DNA from: CAMDBL01 sp964498125
GTDB taxonomy: Bacteria > Pseudomonadota > Alphaproteobacteria > Rhizobiales > Hyphomicrobiaceae
DNA: 62,451 nt
Assembly (NCBI GenBank): GCA_964498125.1
Contig: CAZCGE010000016.1
Span: 1-62,451 of the forward strand
Direction: 5' to 3'
The position numbers and the translations under genes are program-made. This document shows, one piece after another, positions 31,329-40,021 of the stretch. Under the pieces are notes generated by a model. It was not told where the DNA came from. It saw only the letters and a program-made list of their open reading frames with translations, and made no database searches. How positions within the stretch are numbered: the stretch's first letter is position 1; every line of letters starts with the position of its first letter.

Positions 31329-33284
31329 TTACTGCGCCGCCTGCAGCGATCCGATATGTGCCACCTGCAGCTGCGGCTTGGCCACGACGCCAAGTCGCTC
31401 CTCGGCCGCGGCCAGCACCTGGCCGAGCAGCTCTGAGTAGCGGATGCCGGCGTAGCTGGCCATCAGGTTGAACTTGCCGTCCCAGCACCAGCCGGGATTG
31501 GGGTTGACCTCGAGCAGCTTGATCTCGCCCTTGGCATCGGCACGGTAATCGAAGCGGGCGTAATCGCGGCAGCCCAGCCGCTCGAACAACCGCGCGGAGT
31601 GCTCGATCAGCTGCGCCTGGATGTGATCGGGAAGCTGCGCCTCCTGATACTTGATCTGCGTCCAGTAGGGGCTGTCCGGCTCCCACTTCGATTCGTAGCC
31701 GAGGATCTTCGGCAGCTTGGCGTCGAGCCCAGAGTAGTCGACCTCGAGCATCGGCAGCGCGCGCAGCCCCTGGTCGGGATTGCCGACCAGACTGACTGAG
31801 TACTCCGGCCCGGTCAGGAACTCCTGCACCAGTACCGGACGGCGCGGGAACTCGACGCGCAGGCGGTCGAGATAGTCGAGCAGCGCCTTGTTGTTGGTGA
31901 CGACAGCGTCCTTGGTGATGCCCTGCGAGCTGTCGCCGTAGTTGGGCTTCAGGATCGCCGGGAACACCGACGGCAGCGTCGCGCCCTGATCGCCCGGCCT
32001 GACATAGGTCTCGAGCGGTACGGGCACGTCGAGCGTCATGGCAACGGCGCGCACCAGGCCCTTGTCGTAGCAGGCAGCCAGGGCTGCCGGCGCCGCACCC
32101 GTGTACGGGATGCCAAGCATGTCGAGCGTTGCGGGAACGTGCAGCTCCTTGAACGGATCGTTGTTGTAGCCCTCGTCGCACAGGTTGAGAACGAGATCGG
32201 TCCTGAGCTCGGCCAGATCGCGCTCCAGGGTGGCGTGGTTGTCGAGGTAGCGGAACCTGTACAGTGGCAGCTCCGACAGGGCGTCCTTCAGTTTGCGGAC
32301 GGTATCCAGGTCCTCGGGGTTGAACTGGCCGCCGCGCTTGACGTCGTCGGGCAGCCGCGGATCACCCATCAGCACGGTGATGTCGATCAGCTGCATCTTG
32401 CCTTTCGGCTTGCGCGCCGGCAACTGCGGCGCATCCGCCGTCAGCAGCAGCCGCCGCGCCATCATGCCGAGATCCTGATCGCGATCGGAGACCGCTTCGG
32501 CCCAACCGTGGTGGCGGACGTTGCGGAAGCCGGTCTTCTCCAGCAGCTTGCCGATGGCCTCGCGCGTGTAGAGCCGCTCGGCGTAGAACTGGTCGGCGAT
32601 GACGCCCATCTCGTCGTGGACGATGACCTCGCGGCTGATCAGGCGGTCGCGATCCGCCGACAGCGATCGCTCGCGGCAGACGAAGTGGTGCTCGTCGATC
32701 CACTCCCAAGAGCGGCGGTCGAAGTGGTCGGCCATGTAGGCGCCGTCGGTGATGTCGAGCATCAGCTGGCCGGTTGGCCGCAGCATCTTGCCGACGCTCA
32801 GCAGCACCTTCTCGTCGTCCTGCTTGTTGGAGAAGTAGCCGAACGAATTGCCCATGATGGCGATGCAGTCGAAGCTGTTCTCGGGCAGCCGCGGGTTGCG
32901 CGCGTCGCCTTCCTTGAATAGCGCCTGCAGCCCCTCGGTCTGGGCGCGCTTGCGGGCCAGCCGGACGAGATAGCGCGAGCGGTCGACGCCCATCACGTTC
33001 TTGAAGCCGCGCCGCGCCAGCTCCAGGCAGTGCCGGCCCTGGCCGCAGCACAGGTCGAGGATCTGGCTGTGCGGCTGGATGGCGGCGGCGGCGACGATGA
33101 AGTCGACCTCGCGCCGCGTGTTCTCGCTGTTCTCGACGACGTCGCCGTCGGTCTTGACGTAGAGCGCATTGAACAGCTTGCGCCACCACTCGGCGGGCAG
33201 ATGCGCCTCGAGGTCCGCGACGGGGCCGAGGCACGAGCGCTGAGTGTTGCGCTTCGGTCGCTTCGCTTTGGCAGCTACGGGCAT
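31329..33284 (-). CDS. SAM methyltransferase fused to D-Ala-D-Ala ligase-like ATP-grasp
   Basis: 651 residues from ATG 33284 with GGAGGA 12 bases upstream. Residues about 40-290 are a class I SAM methyltransferase (motif I ILDLCCGQGRH at 75-85; AIMGNSFGYF and LMLDITDG motifs). Residues about 296-650 are a D-alanine-D-alanine ligase-like ATP-grasp: GIPYTGAAPAAL, AILKPNYGDSSQGI and LLEVNPNPGW, which holds the metal-binding residues. The two folds suggest methylation and ATP-dependent ligation of one small molecule, amino acid or peptide. I do not know the substrate. The neighbours (rsmB upstream, mutase downstream) do not point to a pathway. Confidence 0.88.
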   Translation of the reverse strand: MPVAAKAKRPKRNTQRSCLGPVADLEAHLPAEWWRKLFNALYVKTDGDVVENSENTRREVDFIVAAAAIQPHSQILDLCCGQGRHCLELARRGFKNVMGVDRSRYLVRLARKRAQTEGLQALFKEGDARNPRLPENSFDCIAIMGNSFGYFSNKQDDEKVLLSVGKMLRPTGQLMLDITDGAYMADHFDRRSWEWIDEHHFVCRERSLSADRDRLISREVIVHDEMGVIADQFYAERLYTREAIGKLLEKTGFRNVRHHGWAEAVSDRDQDLGMMARRLLLTADAPQLPARKPKGKMQLIDITVLMGDPRLPDDVKRGGQFNPEDLDTVRKLKDALSELPLYRFRYLDNHATLERDLAELRTDLVLNLCDEGYNNDPFKELHVPATLDMLGIPYTGAAPAALAACYDKGLVRAVAMTLDVPVPLETYVRPGDQGATLPSVFPAILKPNYGDSSQGITKDAVVTNNKALLDYLDRLRVEFPRRPVLVQEFLTGPEYSVSLVGNPDQGLRALPMLEVDYSGLDAKLPKILGYESKWEPDSPYWTQIKYQEAQLPDHIQAQLIEHSARLFERLGCRDYARFDYRADAKGEIKLLEVNPNPGWCWDGKFNLMASYAGIRYSELLGQVLAAAEERLGVVAKPQLQVAHIGSLQAAQ

Positions 33285-33563
33285 GATGGACGACTGTCCT
33301 CCGGTATGCCGTCGAACCCCGAATGGGGAGGGATGCTGGTCCCTCTGCTGGCGAGACGCCAAATTCGACGGGAGACAAATAGTCTCAACGGTGGACGAAC
33401 TTAGTCAGGCACGATTCCAATTCAAGTGGCTTTTTCAACGTTCCCGCATGTTTTTTCAAAACAGCATTTATCGATTCTGCCCTGGGTGTGCCAATCGCCG
33501 CTTTTGCTGTGGGCGGCGACGCGCCGGCGGCGATTTCGGTTGCATTCGGGCTTTGCGAATCGA

Positions 33564-34859
33564 TCAGTCCACCCGCCGCAGGCTGGCGACGAAGAAGCCG
33601 TCCGTGCCGTGGCTCGCCGGGGTCAGCAGCAGCGATTGCTCGCTACCGTCGGCCGAATCGAGCGGTGGTCCCGGCATCGTCGCGGCCCAGCGCTGGCGCC
33701 AGGGCTCCAGCGCCCAGCCCGCGTGGTTGGCCATGAACCATTCGATCTGCTCGCTGTTTTCGTCGGGCAGAATCGAGCAGGTGACGTAGACGAGGCGGCC
33801 GCCCGGCTTGGTCATTGCCGCCCCCAAGACGAGCGCCGAGCGCTGCTCGGCCTGACGATCGATGATGTTTTGCGGTTTCAGCCGCCATTTCGAATCAGGC
33901 CGCCGCCGCCAGGTGCCCGAGCCGGTGCATGGCGCATCGATCAACACCGAATCGAATCGCGGGCCGAGCCCGGTCAGTGCCGCCTCGTCGCCGCCGTTCA
34001 GCACCTGGACGTTGCGCGCGCCCGCCCGCTTCAGCCGCTCGAAGATCGGCCGCAGCTGACTGCGCGCGCGGTCGTAGGCATAGATCTGGCCCGTATTCTG
34101 CATGATCGCGGCCATGGCCAGCGTCTTGCCGCCGGCCCCCGCGCACAGGTCGAGCACCTGCTGGCGCGGGCCTGCGCCTGCCAGCAGCGCCGCGATCTGG
34201 CTGCCTTCGTCCTGCACCTCGAACCAGCCCTTGCCGTGCGCCGTCTCCGCTTCGACGTGGGGCGCGCGCTGCGGGCCTTGCGGCGGGGGCAGGCGCACGC
34301 CCAGCGGCGACAGCGGTGTTGCGATCGCGCCGAACCGCTCAAGCGCCTTCAACACCTTCTCGCGTGTGGATTTCAGCGTGTTGACCCTGAGGTCGATGGG
34401 CGCCCGCTCGGACAGCGCCTTGCCTTCCTCGGCGGCGCGGGGGCCAAAGGTGCCCGCCAGCGACGGCGCCAGCCACTCCGGGAAATCGCCGGCGATGTGG
34501 TCGGGTTGATCGGCGGTGAGCGGCTGTTGCAGAGCGGCTAGTTCCGCGCTCGACAGGGGCTCGATGGCGTAGTCCGTGCCATCGGCAGTAGCCGCGAGGG
34601 CATCAGGCGACAGCGCCAAGGCGCGTGGCGCCACACCGAGCACCAACGCACGCGGCGTGTCGGCGCCCATCTGCGCGGCAATCGATTGGCGGTGGCGCAG
34701 CGCGTCGTACACCAGGTTGCCGATGGCGGCGCGATCGCCGGAGCCAGCAAAGCGATGCGCCTTGCCCCAATCGGCCAGCGCCTGCGACACCGGAGCGTGC
34801 CGCTCCAGAGTTGCGGCCAGCACTTCGACCGCCGCTTTCAGTCGTGCTCCAGGTCGCAT
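33564..34859 (-). CDS. rsmB: 16S rRNA (cytosine-C5) methyltransferase RsmB family
   Basis: 431 residues from ATG 34859. The N-terminal NusB-like half and C-terminal Rossmann methyltransferase match RsmB/NOP2. Motifs: VLDLCAGAGGKTLAMA (SAM site), DAPCTGSGTWRRRPD (the releasing Cys) and TCSILPDENSEQ (the catalytic Cys). It methylates C967-type cytosine in 16S rRNA. Its start is 4 bp from the stop of the upstream MAPEG gene, consistent with an operon. The symbol is family-based; other Nop2 paralogues exist. Confidence 0.85.
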   Translation of the reverse strand: MRPGARLKAAVEVLAATLERHAPVSQALADWGKAHRFAGSGDRAAIGNLVYDALRHRQSIAAQMGADTPRALVLGVAPRALALSPDALAATADGTDYAIEPLSSAELAALQQPLTADQPDHIAGDFPEWLAPSLAGTFGPRAAEEGKALSERAPIDLRVNTLKSTREKVLKALERFGAIATPLSPLGVRLPPPQGPQRAPHVEAETAHGKGWFEVQDEGSQIAALLAGAGPRQQVLDLCAGAGGKTLAMAAIMQNTGQIYAYDRARSQLRPIFERLKRAGARNVQVLNGGDEAALTGLGPRFDSVLIDAPCTGSGTWRRRPDSKWRLKPQNIIDRQAEQRSALVLGAAMTKPGGRLVYVTCSILPDENSEQIEWFMANHAGWALEPWRQRWAATMPGPPLDSADGSEQSLLLTPASHGTDGFFVASLRRVD

Positions 34860-34863
34860 CGAC

Positions 34864-35292
34864 TCAAAACCCCGCTGCGATAATGCGCCAGGCCAGCATG
34901 CCCCACATGCCCAGCAGCGCCAGCAGGCCCACGGCATAGGCCGCAAACCGCCAGGCGACGATGTTGGGCCCGATATAGATGATGGCGTGGGCGATGCGCG
35001 ACAGTACGAACAGTATGGCAAGCCCAAACATCCAGGGATCGGCCAGGCGCGTGATCAGGGCAAAAGCCGCCACGACGTAGAACAGCACCGGCAGCTCGAA
35101 CTGGTTGGAAAAGCAGGCGGCGGTCTTCTGCGCCTGTTCATTCCAGTCGGTTTTGCCCGCCAAGGCCATGTCCTGCATCCGCTGCCGCCGCTCGCGCATG
35201 GAGGCGGCGCGCGCGCGTGGCAAGAGCACGAGGATCACCAGCGTCAAGAGCACCTGGGCGAGGACAGGCAACAGGATCAGGTTCTGGGGCAT
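34864..35292 (-). CDS. MAPEG family membrane protein
   Basis: 142 residues with four membrane helices: LLPVLAQVLLTLVILVLLP at the N-terminus, ELPVLFYVVAAFALI, WMFGLAILFVLSRIAHAIIY and YAVGLLALLGMWGMLAW. The loop TDWNEQAQKTAACFSNQFELPVLFY is the MAPEG pattern of microsomal glutathione transferase-like proteins. Function in bacteria is mostly unknown. The coding region for its first helix has a second partial copy at 36342-36406. Confidence 0.85.
   Translation of the reverse strand: MPQNLILLPVLAQVLLTLVILVLLPRARAASMRERRQRMQDMALAGKTDWNEQAQKTAACFSNQFELPVLFYVVAAFALITRLADPWMFGLAILFVLSRIAHAIIYIGPNIVAWRFAAYAVGLLALLGMWGMLAWRIIAAGF
35193..35259. repeat. 67-bp segment duplicated at 36342-36406 (copy 1)
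   Basis: It codes for part of the MAPEG N-terminal helix. The second copy is in the same orientation, differing by a 2-bp gap and a few substitutions, and lies on the far side of the DUF4160/DUF2442 pair. Confidence 0.8.
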
Positions 35293-35523
35293 GGTTTAGG
35301 TGGCGTGTCCGTGGATCATATTGGGCCCAACACATCGCACGCAACGGGCGCGGTTGCTAGTGTTCAGGCACATTCAAGAGCTGCCCAGCGCAAGAAGCGC
35401 CGAAGGCCAAAAGTCCCTTGCAATGAATGCGTGGCGATCCACATCGACCCCTTGTCATGTGCAGTTGCTCGTGAGGGCCTGCCATGAGGCTCCCCTTTGA
35501 CTATCCTGCGACGACCACCCAGC

Positions 35524-35552
35524 TTGAACTAGGGCAAATATTGCCCTATATG
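35524..35552 (+). promoter_or_regulatory. Promoter with operator palindrome in the spacer
   Basis: TTGAAC (35524-35529) and TATATG (35547-35552) are separated by exactly 17 bp, and that spacer plus the first bases of the -10 box hold an 8-3-8 inverted repeat (TAGGGCAA, ATA, TTGCCCTA at 35530-35548). The DUF4160 start is 22 bp downstream. This arrangement fits a repressor that blocks RNA polymerase; the HTH protein encoded by the second gene is the obvious candidate. Confidence 0.65.
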
Positions 35553-35574
35553 GAGCTCGACCGGGGTAGCTTGG

Positions 35575-35802
35575 ATGCCGGAAATCGCCAGGTTTGGCAG
35601 CTTTAAGCTCCTGATGTTCTTTCAGGACGAGAATCCGCCGCATGTGCACATCAAGGGCTCCGACTTCGCCGCGAAGATACGCATTTCAAACGGCGCCTTA
35701 CTCGCCGGTGATGCGCCCAACAGGGTCCTGAAACAGGCTCGCCGCTGGGTTGAGGAGCACCGGGCTGAGGTGTTGGCGATGTGGGACGAATTCCAGAGGT
35801 GA
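35575..35802 (+). CDS. DUF4160 protein
   Basis: 75 residues. MPEIARFGSFKLLMFFQDENPPHVHIKGSDFAAKIRI is the classic DUF4160 start, with conserved FF-DE-PPHVH. The C-terminal half is helical (VLKQARRWVEEHRAEVLAMW). DUF4160 genes typically precede DUF2442 genes and are suspected toxin-antitoxin modules, but the activity is not established to my knowledge. The gene ends 5 bp before the next start. Confidence 0.88.
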   Translation: MPEIARFGSFKLLMFFQDENPPHVHIKGSDFAAKIRISNGALLAGDAPNRVLKQARRWVEEHRAEVLAMWDEFQR

Positions 35803-35807
35803 CCAGT

Positions 35808-36308
35808 ATGAGCGACGACATCGCAAGAGTGACGAAGGTGCGTGCCACTGGCGACCGTGTTCTGCGTGTCCGTTTCGCCGGCGATCGGCATGACCGCGAA
35901 CTCGACATGACCGGACTGATCGCTCGCAGCATGCATTTCGCACCGCTGATGGATGACGCCAAGACCTTTGCCAAGGCGAAAATCGTGCAGCAAGGCCTTG
36001 GGGTATCCTGGCCCGTCCCGACGAAATGGGGTCCTTTAGATGTTTCGGCCACGACGTTGAGGCGGATCGCGGACGAGCAACAGCCGATGACCGGGGCGGA
36101 TTTTGCAGAGTGGCGGATTGCCTTGGGACTGTCGTTGACGGAAGCGGCCAAAATGCTTGGGGTCGGTCGGCGCACGATCATGGGTTATTTGAAGAAAGAT
36201 GAACTGCCGCCCGTCGTGGCAATTGCCTGCCGAGCGTTGGCTCGCGACAAGCACGTCCTGGCAGCACACTATGTTCCGGCGCGGAAAGTCGCACGACCCG
36301 CCGCGTGA
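35808..36308 (+). CDS. DUF2442 plus helix-turn-helix protein
   Basis: 166 residues from ATG 35808. Residues about 8-75 are DUF2442 (VRATGDRVLRVRFAGDRHDRELDMTGLI, FAKAKIVQQGLGVSWP); residues about 105-145 are an XRE-like helix-turn-helix (EWRIALGLSLTEAAKMLGVGRRTIMGYLKKDELPP). It is the likely regulator of the pair, probably binding the upstream palindrome. The first start in frame (35781) is within the previous gene, so 35808 is preferred. Confidence 0.85.
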   Translation: MSDDIARVTKVRATGDRVLRVRFAGDRHDRELDMTGLIARSMHFAPLMDDAKTFAKAKIVQQGLGVSWPVPTKWGPLDVSATTLRRIADEQQPMTGADFAEWRIALGLSLTEAAKMLGVGRRTIMGYLKKDELPPVVAIACRALARDKHVLAAHYVPARKVARPAA

Positions 36309-36341
36309 TCGCCGTCGATACGAGCCTCCGTCTTTTGTTGC

Positions 36342-36406
36342 CGCGCATGGAGGCGGCGCGCGCGCGGCAAGAGCATGAGGATCAGCAGGGTCAAGAGCAC
36401 CTGGGC
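36342..36406. repeat. MAPEG fragment, copy 2
   Basis: 65 bp; on the minus strand it reads AQVLLTLLILMLLPRA, like the first helix of the MAPEG protein, but no longer gene follows. It may be the remnant of a second MAPEG gene. Confidence 0.7.
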
Positions 36407-36524
36407 TGCATCGGCCGGACTGTTTTCGCGGCATGGCCGATCCATGCTATGGGCAGGCTGAGTTCCGTAACCCTCGAATCGATTGCGCAACCCACCGAGC
36501 CTGACTCCTCCGGTCACTGTCGCC

Positions 36525-37331
36525 ATGGCATGGATATCGCAGGTACCGCAGGGTGACGGATTCGCGGCGGCACTGCGCCGCCGGTGGGCCGACCCGCGGA
36601 CGCGCGACAGCGACTGTTTCCTGCTGGCTGTCATCGCCGCGCTACTGCTGCACGCCTTGCCCGTCGTGATGGTCGCCGGCGGTTGGGGGATCGGCGGGCC
36701 GGTCAGCGTCGAGGTGCGCGCTGGCGATCCCGCCGGCAGCAAGGACGGCGTCAGCGTCGAGGTGATCGACGCGGCCGAGTATGACCGCCGCTATGTCTCC
36801 TTCTCCAAGGGGCGGGACGCCGCCGACGCCGCGCCAGCTCCGTCGGCGGCGCGGCAGCCGCAGCCGCAACAGCCCGCTCCGTCCCCGCCGCAGCCGAAAT
36901 CGGAGGTCCCGGCAAGGGAGGCTCCCGGCCCGGTCGCCGCGCCTCGGAAAGTGGCGCCGCCGGCCAAACTGTCGGAGGCCGACATCGCCGAGATCCTGGA
37001 GAACGCCAGACAGGATCTCGAGGGCTCCGTGTCGCTGTCGAGCCAGGCGTCGCTGGCGCGACAGGGCCAGGCCAGCGACTACGTCAAGGGGGTGATGCGC
37101 CGGCTGAAGCAGACTATGCCCAAGCCCAGCGGCCTGAAGGGCAGCGTCGTGATCGGCATCATCATGTCGCCGGCGGGCGCGGTGGCCTGGGTCGGCGTGC
37201 TCAAGAGCAGCGGCGTGCCCATGCTCGACACGCTGGTTGCCGAGCGTGTCCGTTCCACCCAGTTTACCGCCCCCGCCAACGGCGTGCCGCCGGGCGAGCG
37301 CACGTTCCAGGTGACGTACGAGTATCGGTGA
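36525..37331 (+). CDS. TonB/TolA-like periplasm-spanning protein
   Basis: 268 residues from ATG 36525. One N-terminal membrane helix (CFLLAVIAALLLHALPVVMVAGG at about 32-54) is followed by a Pro/Ala/Gln-rich linker (about 100-145) and a C-terminal TonB-like domain: VVIGIIMSPAGAVAWVGVLKSSGVPMLDTLVAERVRS, then TFQVTYEYR. Such proteins couple the proton motive force across the periplasm to outer-membrane receptors or the Tol system. No exbBD or tolQR is in view, so it is a stand-alone copy. Upstream (36309-36524) I see only the MAPEG fragment. Confidence 0.8.
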   Translation: MAWISQVPQGDGFAAALRRRWADPRTRDSDCFLLAVIAALLLHALPVVMVAGGWGIGGPVSVEVRAGDPAGSKDGVSVEVIDAAEYDRRYVSFSKGRDAADAAPAPSAARQPQPQQPAPSPPQPKSEVPAREAPGPVAAPRKVAPPAKLSEADIAEILENARQDLEGSVSLSSQASLARQGQASDYVKGVMRRLKQTMPKPSGLKGSVVIGIIMSPAGAVAWVGVLKSSGVPMLDTLVAERVRSTQFTAPANGVPPGERTFQVTYEYR

Positions 37332-37442
37332 GGGGTGGAGCTGCGGCCAAAAGGGTCGTTCAACGATTGCCGTTTTCGCGTTGCCGGATACTGGCCAGTT
37401 GACCTCGGTGCAGTCGCAATCACGACGCCCCGACGAGATAGG

Positions 37443-38207
37443 TTACGCCTGCCGGTCGTCCGATCCCGGCGCACGGCATACGGCGACGTAATCGGCCAAC
37501 GTGACTGCAAGTCGCTCGCCGAGAAATTCGAGATAGGGCTGTTGGTCGCCGCCGACCTGGGTCTGCTCGATGGCGGCGAGATAGACCTGGCGGTCGGCTG
37601 GGCGGATGGCGATGGGCGGGTAGCCGGCACGGATCAGCAGCAGGTTCATCAACAAGCGCGCGATGCGGCCATTGCCATCGACGAACGGGTGGATGGAGAC
37701 GAGCCGCAGGTGAGCCTCGAATGCCGAGTCCGGCCCGGCAACGCTGGCGCCCAGCCAACGGCCGAAATCGACCATCAGCTCGGGGATCCGTGCCGCGTTG
37801 GGGAAAACGACCTGCGAGCCGGCAATGCGCCGCGGGGTCGTGGCGAATACGCCGGCGATCTCGGGCCGCGACCGCAAGACGATCCGCCGATGCAGCTCCG
37901 TTACGTCACGGGCTGCGAGCGGCCGGCCAGAGCCCGCGAGCGCGCGCATGTGTTGAACGGCGGCGTAATGGTCCTGCGCCTCCAGGTGCTCCGCCAGCGT
38001 CTTGCCGCCGATCGTGATGCCCTTTTCGATAACCAGCGCGGTTTCCTGCGCCGTCAGCGTATTGCCCTCGATCGCATTGGAGGTGAACGTCAGCTCGACA
38101 TCGTAATAGTGCCGCAGCCCAGCGAGCGCGGTCTCGGCCAACGGACGCAGGCCATCCAGCTCCGCCTTGAGCTCGGCAATGCGTTGTGCGCGTGCCGGGG
38201 CCAGCAT
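37443..38207 (-). CDS. Fic family protein (AMP-transferase fold)
   Basis: 254 residues from ATG 38207, preceded by GAGGGG; a GTG at 38222 is possible. The catalytic HPFVDGNGRIARLLMN motif (His173) is intact. SNAIEGN at residues 43-49 is the inhibitory helix, with the glutamate that blocks ATP gamma-phosphate positioning, making it a class II Fic protein that is self-inhibited. Usual activity: AMPylation of a Ser, Thr or Tyr on a target. The gene overlaps or abuts the end of guaB and so is translationally linked to it. Confidence 0.9.
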   Translation of the reverse strand: MLAPARAQRIAELKAELDGLRPLAETALAGLRHYYDVELTFTSNAIEGNTLTAQETALVIEKGITIGGKTLAEHLEAQDHYAAVQHMRALAGSGRPLAARDVTELHRRIVLRSRPEIAGVFATTPRRIAGSQVVFPNAARIPELMVDFGRWLGASVAGPDSAFEAHLRLVSIHPFVDGNGRIARLLMNLLLIRAGYPPIAIRPADRQVYLAAIEQTQVGGDQQPYLEFLGERLAVTLADYVAVCRAPGSDDRQA

Positions 38208-38218
38208 GACGCCGCCCC

Positions 38219-39718
38219 TCACCCGCCGCCGGGATAATTCGGGCTCTCGCGCGTGATGGTGACGCCGTGGGTGTGGCTCTCGCGCATGGCGGCCGGCGAG
38301 ATGCGCACGAACTTGGCGCTGGCACGGAAGGCCTCGAGCGAAGGCGCGCCGAGGTAGCCCATGCTGGCGCGCAGGCCGCCGACCAGTTGGTGCAGCACGG
38401 CGTCGACCGGCCCCTTGTAGGGCACCTGCCCCTCGATCCCCTCCGGCACCAGCTTCAGGGTATCTGTCACCTCCTGCTGGAAGTAGCGGTCGGCCGAGCC
38501 GCGCGCCATGGCGCCGACCGAGCCCATGCCGCGGTAGGCCTTGTAGGAGCGGCCCTGGTAGAGATAGGTCTCGCCTGGTGCTTCATCGGTGCCGGCCAGC
38601 AGCGAGCCGACCATCGCGGCGGAGGCGCCGGCCGCCAAGGCCTTGGCGAGGTCGCCGGAATACTTGATGCCGCCGTCGGCGATGATCGGCACGCCGTGTT
38701 TTTGCGCGGCGGCGACGCAGTCGAGAATGGCGGTGAGTTGCGGCACGCCGACGCCGGCGACGATGCGGGTGGTGCAGATCGAGCCCGGGCCGATGCCGAC
38801 CTTGACCGCGTCGGCGCCAGCGTCAATCAGCGCCCTGGTGCCATCCGCTGTCGCCACATTGCCGGCGATCACCTGCACGGCGTTGGACAATGTCTTGATG
38901 CGGTTGACGGCGTCGAGCACGCGCTTGGAATGACCATGCGCCGTATCGACGACGATGATATCGCAGCCGGCCGCGATCAGCCGCTCGGTGCGCTCGTGCC
39001 CGTCCTCGCCCACCGTCGTGGCCGCCGCGACCCGCAGCCGGCCTTCCGCGTCCTTGCTGGCGTTGGGATGTTTCTGCGCCTTCTCGATGTCCTTGACGGT
39101 GATCAGGCCGATGCACTGGTAGTCGTCATCGACCACCAGCAGCTTTTCGATGCGATGCTGGTGCAGCAGGCGCTTGGCTTCCTCACGCTCGACCGAGCGC
39201 TTGACCGTGATCAACTTGTCCTTGGTCATCAGCTCGGACACCGGCTGCTCGTGGTTGGTGGCAAAGCGCACGTCGCGGTTGGTCAGGATGCCGACCAGCC
39301 TGCCCTTGTCCGAGCCGTCGCGCGGCGGCTTGACCACGGGGATGCCGGAGATGTGGTGCTCGGCCATCAATTGCCGGGCCTCGCGCAAGCTCGCGGTCGG
39401 GTGGATGGTCACCGGGTTGAGGACGATGCCGGATTCGAACTTCTTGACCGCGGAGACGTGCCTGGCCTGCTCCTCCGGCGTCAGATTGCGATGGATGACG
39501 CCGATGCCGCCGGCCTGGGCCATGGCGATGGCGAGCCGGCCTTCGGTCACGGTGTCCATCGCCGAGGACAGGATGGGGATATTGAGCGTGATGCTCTTGG
39601 TGATCCGGGTCGAGACATCGACCTGTCCCGGCATCACCTCGGAGGCGGCCGGCACCAGCAGAACGTCGTCGAAGGTCAGGGCGAGCCCGGAATCCGGGAA
39701 CGATAGGCCTTGGGCCAT
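38219..39718 (-). CDS. guaB: IMP dehydrogenase
   Basis: 499 residues from ATG 39718; the open frame upstream to 39835 lacks similarity. It catalyses NAD-dependent oxidation of IMP to XMP, the first committed step to GMP. Two CBS domains interrupt the barrel at about residues 95-215. The catalytic loop GIGPGSICTTRIVAG holds Cys315. ALTFDDVLL at the N-terminus and MGSVGAM near the active site flap are conserved. A Fic gene follows immediately on the same strand. Confidence 0.97.
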   Translation of the reverse strand: MAQGLSFPDSGLALTFDDVLLVPAASEVMPGQVDVSTRITKSITLNIPILSSAMDTVTEGRLAIAMAQAGGIGVIHRNLTPEEQARHVSAVKKFESGIVLNPVTIHPTASLREARQLMAEHHISGIPVVKPPRDGSDKGRLVGILTNRDVRFATNHEQPVSELMTKDKLITVKRSVEREEAKRLLHQHRIEKLLVVDDDYQCIGLITVKDIEKAQKHPNASKDAEGRLRVAAATTVGEDGHERTERLIAAGCDIIVVDTAHGHSKRVLDAVNRIKTLSNAVQVIAGNVATADGTRALIDAGADAVKVGIGPGSICTTRIVAGVGVPQLTAILDCVAAAQKHGVPIIADGGIKYSGDLAKALAAGASAAMVGSLLAGTDEAPGETYLYQGRSYKAYRGMGSVGAMARGSADRYFQQEVTDTLKLVPEGIEGQVPYKGPVDAVLHQLVGGLRASMGYLGAPSLEAFRASAKFVRISPAAMRESHTHGVTITRESPNYPGGG

Positions 39719-39850
39719 GGCACAATTCCTTGAGAGGCGCGCCACGAATCGGCAGCGCGCGGCGAAGGTGTGCGAGCCGACATAGCACTGATGCTGCAGT
39801 CGCGAAAGGGTTTGCGCGGGTTGTGCGGTTGTCATCGCGGGGCCGACAGT

Positions 39851-39936
39851 CGTAGGTCGGGTCGAGGAACGAGACCCGACATCTGCGGTCGGCGCATCGA
39901 CGTGTCGGGTCTCGCAAGTGCTCGACCCGACCTACG
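39851..39936. repeat. GTCGGGTCGAG palindromic repeat, copy 2
   Basis: 86-bp palindrome opening CGTAGGTCGGGTCGAG and closing CTCGACCCGACCTACG (16-bp perfect arms), with inner arms GAGACCCGACA and TGTCGGGTCTC. It lies in the gap between divergent guaB and the LVIVD gene, about 130 bp upstream of the guaB start. Otherwise 39719-40021 holds nothing I can identify. Confidence 0.85.
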
Positions 39937-40021
39937 GCCCGAATTGGTTGACGGCCGCGCGCCGTTCCGTCAACGATGATGCCGAAGCCAACGACGTAAC
40001 ATCAGCCCAGGGGACGGAACC

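Noticed and set aside
38267..39706. 479-residue plus-strand frame antisense to guaB
   Set aside because: Shadow of guaB without recognisable domains.
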